Of a stretch of DNA of 64,000 nucleotides, positions 23,246 to 35,856 are shown piece by piece. Each line of letters begins with the position of its first letter. The first letter of the stretch is position 1. This DNA comes from Nyssa sinensis (Eukaryota > Streptophyta > Magnoliopsida > Cornales > Nyssaceae). The notes below the pieces were generated by a model. The model was not told the DNA's origin. It did no database searches and worked only from the letters and a program-made list of their open reading frames with translations. Location of the stretch: positions 57,169,382 through 57,233,381 of the forward strand of contig CM018032.1 of the NCBI GenBank assembly GCA_008638375.1, given 5' to 3'. The translations under genes were made by a program, and so were the position numbers.

Positions 23246-23540
23246 GCGGGAATAATCCTTAGACATTTGTGAGAGGATTTCAACATCTCCCATTTGTATT
23301 TTTCATATTTGTTAGCGGATTCCTTTTGTTATGTTTCGGTTATGAATGTAATCAACTTGCCGAACCAAAGGCGGTTCTAAGAGTACTCAAGGTGGGAATA
23401 ATCCTTATACATTCATGAGAGGATTTCAACATCCCCCATTTGTATTTTTAATCTTTGTTAGTGAATTTCTTTTGTTGCGCTTCGCTCATGAACGTAATCA
23501 ACTTACCGAACCAAAGGCGGTTCTAAGAGTACTCAAAGGG
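23246..23540. repeat. 146-bp tandem duplication
   Basis: gcgggaataatcctta...ggcggttctaagagtactcaa occurs twice, offset 146 bp (23251 and 23397). A near-palindrome gggggctatgcccccc follows at 23538-23553. Confidence 0.8.
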
Positions 23541-23553
23541 GGCTATGCCCCCC

Positions 23554-24664
23554 AAAATGTTGAAAATTGATTTTTTACCCCTAGTTTTTATAGAAATTTT
23601 TTTAAAAATTAAGATTTATCCCCTCAAATTTTTTCATACTTTTATAAAAAAACGCTCTTAATTTTTTGTTTTTATATTTTTGCCCCCTCCCGCTAACTCC
23701 CTAGTTTAAATCCACCACTGTGCCGAACCATATATCTTGTCTTGTGTGTTTATTTGTTTGGACTTCTCTATCTCGTTTCTCGCTTCATTATAAAACAGTT
23801 AAGCTATTTTCTATAAAATAAGTTTAAAAGCTAAATCTGTTTTCATTCTCTCTCCATGACCCTTCCTAACTGAGGCCAAACATTGTCTAATGATATTTTT
23901 TTTTTCTTTGTATAAACATACTTAGGCTTCCTTTGTTCTGAGTTTCACAATTCAAACGTCCCCACCACCCCCCACCATTTAGGGCAAATACAGGAGTGGT
24001 AAGAGGAGGGACGCCCCATAGATAACTCTAAATAAATAGCCAAACTAACAAAAAAAGGAAACTCATATTCCATAATAATTTTTGAATAATATTTACCAAA
24101 TATACGATAAATTAACAAACAATCTATGTCAGAATTAATTCCTCATACTTTATAAGTAACTCTACAAAAATATTACAGTGTAATGCATAATCATTCTTCA
24201 ATTTAGAGGACTTGACCATTTGTTCTGATTTTATTTTAGTGAAATATGATTCTACTAAAGAAGTTTACTTGCTAATTCAATTCTAGTTGGAATTTAATGC
24301 TCTATTAAAATGGGGGAGTTTTATCTCAAAACTGCACAATGAGACATGCATTAACATCATTTCAATCATCTCTCTCTCTGTCTCTCGGTTGCAGGATCTC
24401 CTTTCACTATGTATTTTCATTGATTTGAAATGGAGTTGTGAATCTAATTTGCACACATCAACCATTGTTGTCTAATTTTGTTCTATAAACTCACAAAAAA
24501 ATAACTTGTACTTGTAATGTTCAGTTGCCATCTTGAAGTCTTTCTTATAGTTGTGTGGATGATCTTTCTTATGGTTGGCCATTGTAATATATATGTTGTA
24601 AGATGGGAAGTTTAGGTAGGTATATTCTTTTAATCGTCCAACTAATTTTATGCTTATGTCACAG
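23554..24664. other. AT-rich intron sequence, no feature seen
   Basis: Contains short poly-T and (TC)n runs only. It ends at the acceptor of the 36-bp exon. Confidence 0.5.
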
Positions 24665-24700
24665 GATCAACAAGTCATCGGATGAAGTTTACCATAATAG
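24665..24700 (+). CDS. LRK10-like kinase, 36-bp juxtamembrane exon
   Basis: A 36-bp exon sits between an AG acceptor (tgtcacag) and a GT donor (gtaaca). It enters and leaves in phase 1 and encodes STSHRMKFTII. The complete paralogue at 31569-34761 has an exon of exactly the same length and phase (33432-33467), which supports it. It joins the ectodomain exon to the transmembrane/kinase exon. Confidence 0.75.
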
Positions 24701-24874
24701 GTAACATAATAACAAACTTATCTGTTTCATTAACATTTCATTTATTCCCCTTAGCCCCAATAAATGTTTGGAGGGGTTCTCTAAATAGATGTAGGCTATC
24801 AGCTCATCCATAAGCCCCCTTTAAGATAATGTAGCTGCTAATCTGATATCTGAATCATATAACTCCTTTTGCAG

Positions 24875-25974
24875 GAATCTCAATCGCTGTGGCCGTAAGT
24901 ATATTAATCTTTACTCTAATAATATGCTACCATAGAAGAGAAGTTAAGGAATTGGTCTCCTGGAAGAAGAAGACAACAAATGATCAAAACGTCGAGGCAT
25001 TTATAGGGAGCCATGGATTCCTTGCTCCAAAGCAGTACAAGTATTCAGATGTTAAGAGAATCACCAACTCATTCATAGACAAAATAGGTCAAGGAGGATA
25101 TGGTAGTGTGTACAAAGGAAAGTTATCTGATGGTCTTCTTGTGGCAGTGAAGCTCTTGAGTGAGACCAAGGGTAATGGAGATGAATTCATTAATGAGGTT
25201 GCTACCATTAGCAGAACATCCCATATCAATGTAGTCACTCTTTTGGGTTTCTGTTACGAGAGGAACAAAAGAGCTTTGATCTATGAATTCATGTCCAATG
25301 GATCCTTGGACAAGTTCATTTATAATGCAAGTGTTCATTTGGAGTGGAAGACATTGTACCAAATTGCAATAGGCATTGCTCGAGGGCTAGAGTATTTACA
25401 CCGAGGTTGCAACACAAGGATTGTGCATTTTGATATAAAACCTCACAACATTCTTTTAGACGAACACTTCTGTCCAAAAATCTCTGATTTCGGTCTTGCT
25501 AAGCTATGCAAAAGGAATGAAAGTATTGTATCCATGTTGGGTGCTAGGGGGACTGTTGGATATATCGCTCCAGAAGTTTTTTGTAGAAATTTTGGACGGG
25601 TGTCTCACAAATCCGACGTCTATAGCTATGGAATGATGGTTCTTGAAATGGTTGGAGTAAGAAAGAAAAATGAAGTTGAAGTGGTTCGTTCTAGTGAAGT
25701 ATATTTTCCAGACTGGATTTTTGAGCATCTCGAACATGGTGCAGATGCAAGACTCGACGGTGTTATAACTGAAGAGGAAGAAGAAACAGCAAGGAAAATG
25801 ATTGTAGTGAGTTTGTGGTGTATTCAGACCAATCCATTAGAGCGGCCATCAATGAATAAGGTGGTAGAGATGTTGGAAGGAAGCCTACAGTCCTTGCAAA
25901 TCCCACCTAAACCTTTCCTGTTTTCTCCTAAAAGATTGGCCCAAGATTCTTCTGCATCATTATCGTATAATTAG
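24875..25974 (+). CDS. LRK10-like receptor kinase, transmembrane and kinase exon (intact)
   Basis: After the acceptor ttttgcag the frame encodes a transmembrane segment ([18 protein letters not shown]) and a basic stop-transfer. A complete Ser/Thr kinase follows: glycine loop [15 protein letters not shown] lysine, catalytic loop [11 protein letters not shown], and the GTVGYIAPE activation-segment end. The residue before the catalytic Asp is Phe, so this is a non-RD kinase, as in LRK10-like and other immune-type receptors (family knowledge). No stop or frameshift occurs before TAG at 25972. Its upstream partner exon 1B is broken; exon 1A has the same splice phase and would give a 631-residue receptor. 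Confidence 0.85.
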
Positions 25975-26564
25975 GGTGAAAAAATGGATTCTTCTTAAGG
26001 AAGAAGAACATCAAGGAGCTCTTTGGCATCATCTTTTTTATTGAGCTTTTGGCTTTTGAATGATAGTCCAGATCCAGTTCTTCAACCTCGAATTGCTGCA
26101 AAAACTAAAACTATTGTCAGGCTTACTCCATTAAGCTTTAATTGTATTAAGAATTTTATGTAATACTAATCAAGGATGGTTTACTGCAGCGCTTTTGATG
26201 ATTTAACTTTGCATTGCAATTGTGTCATGATTCATGTCAATTCATAATAATAAATTTTCTCACCTTATTTCATCACTTTTAAATACAAAGTTATGAAATC
26301 CCATATTTTTATTAATTGTATAGTGGATCTCCATCATTTAAATTTGAGTGTAAGAATAAGGAAAAATGATAACACAGAAAAGACTGAAAATTGAAAATAT
26401 GTACTCGCATTGGGTCCACAGCCCCCAGTGATAATGAGATGGTAGAAAGATATGGTAGCATTTAATTTGACTTAATTAACTTATGATTTTAGAGTAAATT
26501 GATGAAATCAAGTATAGGATAAAAGACTCTGGATAGACTTCCACGCGTGATATGTTCACGTTGA
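25975..26564. other. 3' flank of the kinase exon
   Basis: Presumed 3' UTR with AATAAA-like signals (for example ataataataaatttt near 26245). Nothing else seen. Confidence 0.5.
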
Positions 26565-27087
26565 CAATGCTAGGACACTATCTTATTGTATCACCTTTGA
26601 CGTACACCACTCTCTTTCGTAAAGCAAGTTTTATTTATGATTTTTTAATGGTGAGACTTACTCCATGTGAGATTGTGGTGTTCAAAGTGATACACAATAT
26701 GGTGTTTCTAACATTAACCAAACATATTGACCAAATCAAAGGAGACCATCGACAACATGTTGCCATTCACAAGGGGACAGGTGTATCACTCCACAACATG
26801 AGGTCCGCAATGGGACACATATAGAAATGGCTTGTCAATTTCGAATTGCCACAAACCAATAAAATACCTTGGGAACGAATACCAGGTGTTGTCCACATGT
26901 AAATTTTGAGTGAGGTCCCTTGTACTAGCTCAACCCACTCTTTCGCGTTAGACTTGGTTGAGTTACTTTTTAACTCCCTAACACAATGCGGTATTCCCCA
27001 ATCATAAGTTCCATGGGAATTGCATGATAATTAGTTTCATGAGAATTACATTTGCTCTTCCACCATGTAAATGCACATAGTTTGGGG
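26565..27087 (+). repeat. direct duplication, copy 1 (about 520 bp)
   Basis: Starts caatgctaggacactatctta and ends gcacatagtttgggga. It is highly similar to 27300-27815 with small indels. No coding potential that is conserved between the copies. Confidence 0.85.
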
Positions 27088-27299
27088 ACAAGCCTAGGGA
27101 GACATTTAGAGTCCGATGCGCATCCATAGTACGATTATCGTATTATAGTTCACATTCGAGATACTCAAGGTCCTATATCATAATGGCTAAGATCAGAGGC
27201 AAATGCAGGGGAAGACAAGTGGGGGCCATGGCTCCCCCCCAAAAATTTTGATATTGCACTTTTTACACCTAATTTTATTAGGTCATTAATGAAAATGAG
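27088..27299. other. spacer between the duplicate copies
   Basis: Contains a gggggccatggctccccccc near-palindrome (about 27213-27240) reminiscent of the MITE end seen at 23538. Confidence 0.4.
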
Positions 27300-27815
27300 C
27301 AATGCAAGGACACTATCTTAATGTATCACATTTGACACCACTTTCTCACATAAAGTGAGTTTCGTTTATGATTTCTTAGTAGTGAGACCCACTCTATGTG
27401 AAATGGTAGTGTTCAAAAGTGGTACACAAGATGATGTTTCTAACATTAACCAAACATATTGACCAAGTCAAAGAAGACAACCGACAGCATGTTGCCATTC
27501 ACAAGGGGATAGGTGTATCACTCCACAACATGAGGTCTGCAATGGGACACATATAAATGGCTTGTCAATCTCGAATTGCCACATACCAATAAAATATCCT
27601 GTGAATGACTACCAAGTGTTGTCCACAAGTAAACTTTAAGTGAGATCCCTTATACTAGCTCAACCAATCTTTCGCATTAGACTTGGTTGAGTTACTTTTA
27701 TCTCCCTAACGCAATGCGGTATTCTCCAATCATGAGTTCCATGGGAATTGCATTATAATAAGTTTCAAGAGAACTACATTTGCTCTTCCACCATGTGAAT
27801 GCACATAGTTTGGGG
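27300..27815 (+). repeat. direct duplication, copy 2
   Basis: Matches 26565-27087 at an offset of about 735 bp. Confidence 0.85.
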
Positions 27816-28598
27816 CACGTGACACTTGCAATACAAATCCCGATAATTCTAAAATTTGGCACATGCCCCATCTACTATAAATATAAGGTCAGATTCCTCA
27901 TGCAGCAATAATGAAAGTCAACTACCTCTAGTTGCCAAGAAATGACATTCTCAATTTCAATCTTGTTTCACTCACTTTGTAAGATCTCATGAAAGACTCA
28001 TCGTTGTTCCCTCCTACCTCAATGAACCTCTTGTTCTAGATTGCCTATATCTTGACAAATTTACCTCGAAATCCAAAGTATTATCTAAGGTGTACTTATT
28101 TTTCCCTATACAAACCTTATATTCTCCTTCAGTCACTCGGGGAACTTATATCATTCACATCCTTGCTTCCATCTACAAAAAAAAGAAAAAAAAAATCAAA
28201 GAGGGACAATAACAAATAAATCTTGGAGGGGCTAAAGAATGTATATGAATCTTTGGAATTAAAAAGGTTCACGTGTGTCTAAATTTTGAACATACACTTT
28301 CTTAAAAATTGAATTGATATTCTTGACTTGATAATTTTTATTATTCTCTCAAAAATTAAGTTGTATTAAGTAGAGTATATTCTAATAATAAAATTTCATT
28401 CAAATTATTCATAAGAAAGCAAGAAAAAAAAGGATGATATACTACGAAAAATAAAACTTTCACATAACATCTCGAATTCCAAATATAAAAGTGAAGAAAT
28501 CTAAAACTAATCGAGGAGTACTTGCATTTGATCAAACTTTAAAATGTAAAAATGAAAGCATAATTTATATTACAAAACAAATATATAAAGATAAGAAA

Positions 28599-28630
<32 letters not shown>

Positions 28631-29012
28631 AGAGTGATTTACTTTATGAGGTTTGAACATATTTAATAAGTTTCAACTATACAAGTAGAATCAAAAAGGA
28701 GAATTGAGTATAATGTTGGTCTCTTTAATAGGATTTTTAATAAAATGAAACTATGGTGGGTTCACAGCTAGAATGAACGTGGAAGTAACATTTGGTGGTT
28801 ATGAGGTCCCTATCTAAGTAAAATAAGAGAAAATAAGTATTAAATATTATATAGTTAAGTATGAAAATAATTCTATATACATATATATATATATATATAT
28901 ATAAATGAATACTCTCTCTCTCTCTCATCTATTCGCAACCTATTGGACTTGGGCGCTCATGGGTGTGCCAAATGATAAGTTGGGGCCATCTCCAGTCATC
29001 TCCTTTTAATGG
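27816..29012. other. AT-rich intergenic DNA with microsatellites
   Basis: An (AT)n run at about 28598-28626, and a (TA)n plus (CT)n run at about 28874-28926. No gene seen. Confidence 0.7.
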
Positions 29013-29831
29013 TGTTAATAAGTGTATATTACATAAAGTCTCTACACCTTATATATAAAGTATTCACCTATACACTAACTTTATATAAAATATTTTATTT
29101 ATCCACTTTTCACATTGTATATAATTTCATCTACTTACTTGCTATATCATATTCCATTCAAACCTAGAAATATGTTGTTCTCGTACATTCAATGAATTAA
29201 GTTAATATACAAAGATTATTCTCTCTCCCTCTTTTTTTCTATTATTTCAACTTGATAATAGAGTCTATCCTATTCTTCTAAATCTCTCTTTCAATCTGTA
29301 TTTAGCCATGTCTCTTGTTTCATTAGCTGTGTGTTTGTTGCGCCAACCATCTATATGTTAAGCCACGCATTATCTGTCACCATGATTAGCTGTGTATTCC
29401 ACCACGTTAACCGTCACACATATTACGCCATGTCTTCCTGCTTCATTAGTTATGTGTTCCATCTTACATTCTGTCTCGCTTGTTACCACACCAATAATAA
29501 TAGCATCTCTACTATGCATCTTCTAGCCATGTTCACGCACCTGGACATTTTGGAGATTTAATTTTCAAACTCACAGTTGAAATTTGTTCTATCGTCTTAA
29601 GTTTGAAAGGATGTTAATATGTATTATATAGAATTTTCACATACCCACACACTTTGTAAAAAATATCGATCTTACCCACTTTTCATATTATGTAGAGTCA
29701 CACCGACTCACTCTTTATATTATATTACATAAAAACGTATTTAATAAGTTGCTCTTGTACATTCTATGAATTGATTCAACATACAACATTGTTCTCTCAT
29801 TCTATTCTTCTCTCTTTGTTTCAACTCAACT
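29013..29831 (+). mobile_element. short TRIM element (819 bp)
   Basis: Two diverged LTRs begin TGTTAATA (29013-29252 and 29612-29831). A degenerate initiator-tRNA-Met PBS (TGATAATAGAGTC, 29253-29265) follows the first. A purine tract aagtttgaaagga precedes the second. The 5-bp duplication AATGG is at 29008-29012 and 29832-29836. The internal 359 bp have no gag or pol. LTR ends read ...CAACT rather than CA, a sign of age. Confidence 0.8.
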
Positions 29832-29836
29832 AATGG

Positions 29837-31568
29837 GATTGAAGAAAATTACTTACATCTGACATCACTTATCAAACTATATATTCCAAATAGTAAAATC
29901 AAATTACGTATCCTACAAGATGAAAATGTCATAATTTGATTAGAATGTCATGTATTTTCATGGAGTGAAAATTTTCTTTAAAATTAGGTTACGAGACAAT
30001 AAAATTTATTGTAAATTCTTTACTCTCAATATTAATAATCTTTCTTTGATCGAATTAGAGATGGGATTTAATTTGATACATACAAACTAGTCCAAAATAC
30101 TTTTAAAACGCTAAATCCCAAAACAAAATATAAGTAAATAAAAAATTGGCATAGTTGACTATTCAACAAATCAATCTTACAATAATCTATAGCAAGTTGG
30201 CATAGTTGAACCCAAAAACTTTATTTTATTTTATTTTTTTCAACAATCACAATCACAGTCCCATTCTCAATATATCATTATTCAGATTAATGTAATCCAT
30301 GCTACATGTTTACATGTCCACCATATATTGGCCAGACTTGTGTATTTTCAACTATGTTGATTGCCTCATGACCCAAGATTTGACCAAAGATATGGTGGAA
30401 GGGTATTAAATTCCAACCACAAAAATTTAAACAGTTCCATTGAACCAAATTCTGTTGAATTGAGTTGTCCTTAGAATCAATTAGAGGGATTATAGGGATG
30501 AGTCTTAAATGTAAATCTCCTGTTTCAAGGGTCAGTCATTATTCTAGCCGTAATATTTATATATCCAAGGATAAGTTTCAATTATCTTCTTTATATGTGT
30601 ATTTCCATCCCTATAAAGATCACAATAAAGCTATATGCAATTTTTTCAAAGTTTGTCAAATTCATCTACCACTCATCCTTGTCGATAAGGCAAGAGGTTT
30701 CATTTTCAAAAATAATAAAAAATAAAAATAAAAACCAAAACAAAACAGAACAACCAAACAAACAAACAAATTGTGCATGTAATAAATTCCCTTAGAAAAT
30801 CGCAAGTATTCCAAGTCGTTTCAGTTCCAAAACGTGAAATGGGGTTTTGGTCATGAAGTGGGTAATGGGTATATTGACTTAAAAAAAAAATCAGAATCGC
30901 AAAATTTTGAAATGGCGTTTTGGTCATAAAGTTGGTAATGGATATATGACCAAATTTCGTTTACAAATCGAATTTTGAAAAGTCAGAAAACTTGTTTCTT
31001 CAGTTTTTTTTTTCTTTTTATAGGTCTTTATCTTTTGATCCATCACTTGCACATCCCCAATATATATAACTATAAAAATAAAATAAAAAAATCACAGTAT
31101 AAAATCACTTTTACATCATTTTTATCAAATACTCGTATAACAAATTGATTATGTTATAATTTATTTCTCAATAATTAAATCTTAAATAAATTAACTTATT
31201 TAAGATTGAAATATTTATCTCTTATATACGCGTAACTCTTATTTAAGTCACTTTACACATATATAATAATTAAAAATTTTCTTCTTCCCACTGTCACTTA
31301 AATCAACACAAAAGAAAAACAAATCAATTTTTTAAACTCCTCCTAACAGCCCCTGGCAAGCAGAGCTAAAAATGACATTATTGGACGGTCAAACATATAC
31401 CGAGCCTATGAAAGAATTTTCGCAAGCAAAGATCCAAAGATAATCGCCTTGGTAATAAGTCCACCCTGCCCTCCAAAGTTGAAGCCAGCAAACTCCCCAA
31501 AGGGCCCAAACCTACTCTCATTTCTTCTAAAGCCAGGCTTCCAAGTTGAAGTCAACGCATTAAGCCAA
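29837..31568. other. AT-rich intergenic DNA upstream of the complete receptor kinase
   Basis: A short imperfect tandem repeat of about 74 bp (aaatggggttttggtcat... near 30837 and 30911). No gene seen. The last few hundred bp are the presumed promoter of the 31569 gene. Confidence 0.5.
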
Positions 31569-34500
31569 ATGCTTCACCAGCTCTCCCCACCATTCCATCT
31601 CCTCCATCTTAGCTTCACTGCCATCTTCTTAATCTCCATAATTCTCCCAGCAGCTTTGCCGGCTGCCGATGAGCGGTACATCAAGTGTGGCAATTCATTC
31701 AAGTGTGGAGACATGCAGAACCTTAGCTACCCATTCTGGGGGGATCCCCAACCCTTCTACTGTGGTCTTCCAGAATTTAAGCTCGAATGCCAATCCGGAT
31801 TCCCTGTCATACAGATTTTCTCAGAAAGATTTCGGGTTTTGAAGATCAATCATGAAGATCATATTCTGAGACTTGCCAGATTAGACTTAAACAACAGTAC
31901 TTGTCCTTCAAGATTCATGAACACCACAATAAGTTACCTCTTCAGTTATAGACCAAATTTTGGGAACCTTACCATGTTCTATGGTTGCTCCTCAGTAAGT
32001 CCAGCTTTGTCCTCCAATAAGTTCAGCTGTCACAAGAATGATACTTCAATTGAGACTGGCTATTTCACAATTGGTTCTATTCCAAGTAATGCAAATTTTG
32101 GTAACTGCAATGTCAGTATCACTGTTCCAGTGCTTCAAACAGCGGTGAAGGATCTTGAAGACAACATAACATCTCTGAACCAAGTTCTGGATGATGGGTT
32201 TGAAGTGAATTGGGTTATAGACCAAACAGCGTGTTCAGAATGCGCCGCGTCTGCTGGGAGATGCGGATATAACAGTAGTTATTACGAACCAATATGTTTT
32301 TGCCCTGATCATCCTTATCTAATGAGATGTCCAGTTCCATCAGACACAATTGATCACGGTATGTGTGCCTATTCATTTCTTGAAATTTTCATACTGCAAA
32401 TCATGTTAGACTTCCCTTCATCCAAAATTACCAAATAAGAGCAAGGATCAAAATATCGTTTCGATGCATAATTTCGGTCTGTCCGGAAACGGAAACGTTT
32501 CGGAAACAAACGTTTCGGAAACATAATAAAAACAGAGAAAAAATTAGAAACATATGAAAACATAATTTAAAATTTATTTATTTATACAAATAAACTTATT
32601 TATTGAATATTTATGCATGTTTAAGGCATATACATCATATTCATGATAAATGACACTAATTCATAATAAATGACACTAATTCATGATAAATGACATAATA
32701 GATACATACTATGTAATATTCACGAATTCGATAATTTGACGCAAGTTACATATAAAATAAAAAGTAAAACAAATAGCGATTTAAACCTATTATAATTAGT
32801 AACTTAGTATTAAAATAGTTGTTTCTCTACACTTTATTTCCCCTACTACTTTTTTATTATTTTAGAAAAAATAATAGAAATATCTTCTTGTAATTTTGAG
32901 TCTTAATCCTTGAAAAATAAATGGATATTATTTTTATTAACTTCTAAAATTATTGTTGATACAAAAGAAATGTTTCCTCTGATTCGATTTGTTTTCATTA
33001 GTTTCGGTATGTTTCCGTGGAAACATATGAATTTCGATATTCTACTAGTGTTTCATTTCGGTTCCCTGAGAAACGGTAACGTTTCGGCCGTTTCGATGGG
33101 AAAGAAACCAAATTTTGATCCTTGAATAAGAGTCTCTCCATGGACTAAAGATCCATGCTTAATCATCCGGCCCGAGCAAATTATGTCCAACAAGTTTAAT
33201 GTCAATCCTCACATGGATCAAACTAACCTAATTCCAAAACACGGGGGAAAAAAATGGTTTGCAACTAAGCTACTTACATTTTCTTTACTTTAGCAAACAA
33301 GGTCCAATCAATACAGAAAAATTTAGAGCAACTATGGAATCACACTTTGCAATTACATGGATTTAGGAAACTTCCTGGAATTCATTTTCTGTTATAATCT
33401 AATCTTCTTGGGAATCATGCTTATGTTGCAGGGAGCAAGTCAGATATCGGGAATCAGATCCTAATAGGTATATATCCTTCAAACTGATCCGCATATATCT
33501 TCATTTTGTATTGAATTTAGCAAAGTTTTCCATAAATGTTTTCATACAAAAAGAGTTTGAATATTATATGTACACAACTCTAACAAACAAAGATTCATGT
33601 CTCTTGTATTCATTTTCTTTGCTCACAGCTGCATCAATGTTTGGAGTTTGCAGTATATTGGTGATAGCTGTTGTGGTTTGCTACTCAAAAAGGAAAACCA
33701 TATTGAATACGTCAATAGGGTGTTGGAAGAAGAAAACAAACATTCAAAATGTAGAGGCTTTTCTGGAGAAATGTGGATCCTTGGCTCCAAAAAGCTATAG
33801 TTACTCAGATGTAAAGAAAATCACTTGCTCCTTCAAGGACAAACTAGGTGAAGGAGGCTATGGCAGTGTGTACAAAGGAAAGCTCCGGGATGGCCGTCTG
33901 GTGGCAGTGAAGGTCTTGAACAAGTCCAAAGGTAATGGAGAAGAGTTTGTAAATGAGGTTGCCAGCATTAGTAGGACTTCACATGTAAATATTGTCACAC
34001 TTCTGGGATTCTGCTTTGAGGGATCCAAAAGAGCACTAATCTATGAATTCATGCCCAATGGTTCTCTTGAAAAGTACATATATGATGAGAACCAGTTCAA
34101 GAAAATTCCCTCCTTAGGATGGGAAAGAATCTATCAGATTGCCATTGGAATTGCTCAAGGTCTAGAGTACTTGCATCGCGGCTGCAATACACAAATTCTC
34201 CACCTTGATATAAAGCCTCAAAACATCCTCCTGGACCAGGATTTCTGTCCAAAGATCTCTGATTTTGGACTTGCTAAATTGTGCCCCAGAAAAGAAAGCA
34301 CAATGTCAATGCTTGGTGCTAGAGGAACTGTGGGGTACGTTGCCCCGGAAGTGTTCTCGAGGAACTTTGGGGTAGTCTCGCACAAGTCTGATGTCTATAG
34401 CTACGGAATGATGATTCTAGAGATGGTTGGGGGAAGGAAAAACATTGATACAAGATTTGGGTGTACTAGCGAAACATACTTTCCACATTGGATTTATAAA

Positions 34501-34761
34501 CGTCTTGAGCTAGAAGAGGATCTAAAATTGCAATGGAACATGAATAAAGCAGAGGAAGAAGTGGCAAGAAAGATGATTTTGGTGGGTTTATGGTGCATAC
34601 AAACTGACCCAGGAAATAGACCTTCAATGAACAGGGTAGTTGATATGTTAGAAGGGAATCAGGAAGCTCTCCAAATTCCCCCAAAGCCTTTTCCTTCTTC
34701 TCCTGTCAGAACACCGGCAGGGCGCCCCCGTAACATTCTCTCCCAGTATGTCCCCAGATAG
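31569..34761 (+). CDS. LRK10-like receptor kinase, complete three-exon gene (652 aa)
   Basis: Exons are 31569-32358, 33432-33467 and 33629-34761, all with GT/AG borders and phase 1 junctions; the total is 1959 bp with stop. Domains: signal peptide (about 1-33), GUB_WAK_bind (about 36-110, [20 protein letters not shown]), WAK_assoc with [13 protein letters not shown] and CFC (about 222-245), transmembrane helix (about 276-296), and non-RD kinase (about 345-620). The kinase has GEGGYG 349-354, K370, HLD 467-469, DFG 487-489 and [10 protein letters not shown] chose ATG 31569 because it gives a proper signal peptide; an upstream in-frame ATA/ATG-poor stretch does not. Intron 1 holds a hAT-type MITE. 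Family role: plasma-membrane receptor in defence or abscisic acid signalling; the ligand is unknown. Confidence 0.92.
32442..33124. mobile_element. hAT-like MITE (683 bp) in intron 1 of the receptor kinase
   Basis: The terminal inverted repeats CAAGGATCAAAAT are at 32442 and, reversed, end at 33124. The 8-bp target duplication AATAAGAG is at 32434-32441 and 33125-33132. Subterminal gaaacg/cgtttc motifs recur near both ends (32457-32525 and about 33045-33105). The 8-bp duplication and the CA(A/G)GG start fit the hAT superfamily. No transposase. Confidence 0.88.
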
Positions 34762-35560
34762 TGTGACGAGGCTTTCTTATCACAATGAGAGAAGTTCTAA
34801 TTCTTTTGTAACATAGTGTAATTGCTTGGACCAATAATTATTTGAATCTTTTCTTTTCACCAAAACAGAATATCCCTCCCCCTTTCTCAGTATTTTTCTC
34901 CGGCTCCACTTCTAAGGCAGATCATTCAAAATTCTCCCCAATACTGGAATGACAGGAATCTAAACCACCTCTCTATTGTAACATTCTACCAATTATGCCT
35001 CGCAAGAATCTTAAATATATAATTCACGGAGACCATATTTCTTTGTATGTATTCATTTAAAATTAAATATATAATTTATGACAAATGTTTTTTTAAATGA
35101 ATTCATTTAAAATGAGTAAATGGACAACCAAACAGGCCTGGCAAGAATTCTTCAATATGACTCTTTACGTAAAATAATTCAATGGAAAACCTTAATTTTA
35201 CTGCTTCATTGCAGTCAAATGTAATTAAATTGGCATGTCTTTGACAACATGAAGAACCAGTGGCGCTCTAAACCGGCTGATCTTCCTGTGCAATGACTGT
35301 CTTTGTCAAAGTCATGCTTATAAATTACAATTTCACTTTAAGAGCATTTCTACAACAGGAAATCCCTTGATTTTTCACGAGAGGGAAATTCCACCTGGAA
35401 CCCAAAACCCCTCTTCTTTTTCTTCTCTAAAACCTACTTATTAGTCAAGGACACAAAAGCCTACCAACCGACACAATTTACATCCAAGACAAATCAAAAG
35501 ATGTCCAACCAAAGAATCATTAAAAGAACTGTGAGAGAAATGATCCAGAACGAAGACACA
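34762..35560. other. shared 3' intergenic region, convergent genes
   Basis: The 3' flanks of the plus-strand receptor kinase and of the minus-strand STE1 meet here, about 800 bp between the two stop codons. No further feature seen. Confidence 0.6.
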
Positions 35561-35856
35561 TCATATTGCTTTTTTGGTCTCATCATCCACGGGATCGCGA
35601 AGAGTTCCAAACATCCAGTCCATCCATATTGTGTAATGCCCATAATTGTGGCGGTATGTAGTATGGTGAATGGTGTGGTAGCCGGCACCCATCACAGGCC
35701 AGATTTTACCATGGATGCAGTCATGAATGTTTGCTGTCCATATGGCCTCAAGGAATAATAGAGCTATGTGTGTTGTGAAATGCATTGGCACAAGGAAGAG
35801 AGCTATAACATGTGGAACCGCCTGCAGTATCCCATCCAGTGGGTGAAACGCCAAAC
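35561..35856 (-). CDS. STE1: delta7-sterol-C5(6)-desaturase, exon 3 (C-terminus)
   Basis: The last exon of the STE1/DWF7 gene encodes residues 175-272. It carries the third histidine box HTIHH (H235, H238, H239) and NIHDCIH, and ends DETKKAI with TGA at 35561-35563. The acceptor is cttcttgtacaag and entry is in phase 1. The partner exon 2 is 20.35 kb away on the same strand. Without this exon the diiron site would be incomplete, and the fact that it stays open and in phase argues that the giant intron is spliced. Confidence 0.9.

Noticed and set aside
30465..30795. Small ORFs of 66-86 codons at 30.5-30.8 kb
   Set aside because: Lysine- and asparagine-rich ends in AT-rich DNA, overlapping in two frames with no domain.
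35494..35688. Alternative minus-strand frame at the STE1 3' end
   Set aside because: Out of frame with the histidine-box exon; the 35561 stop frame matches the family C-terminus.
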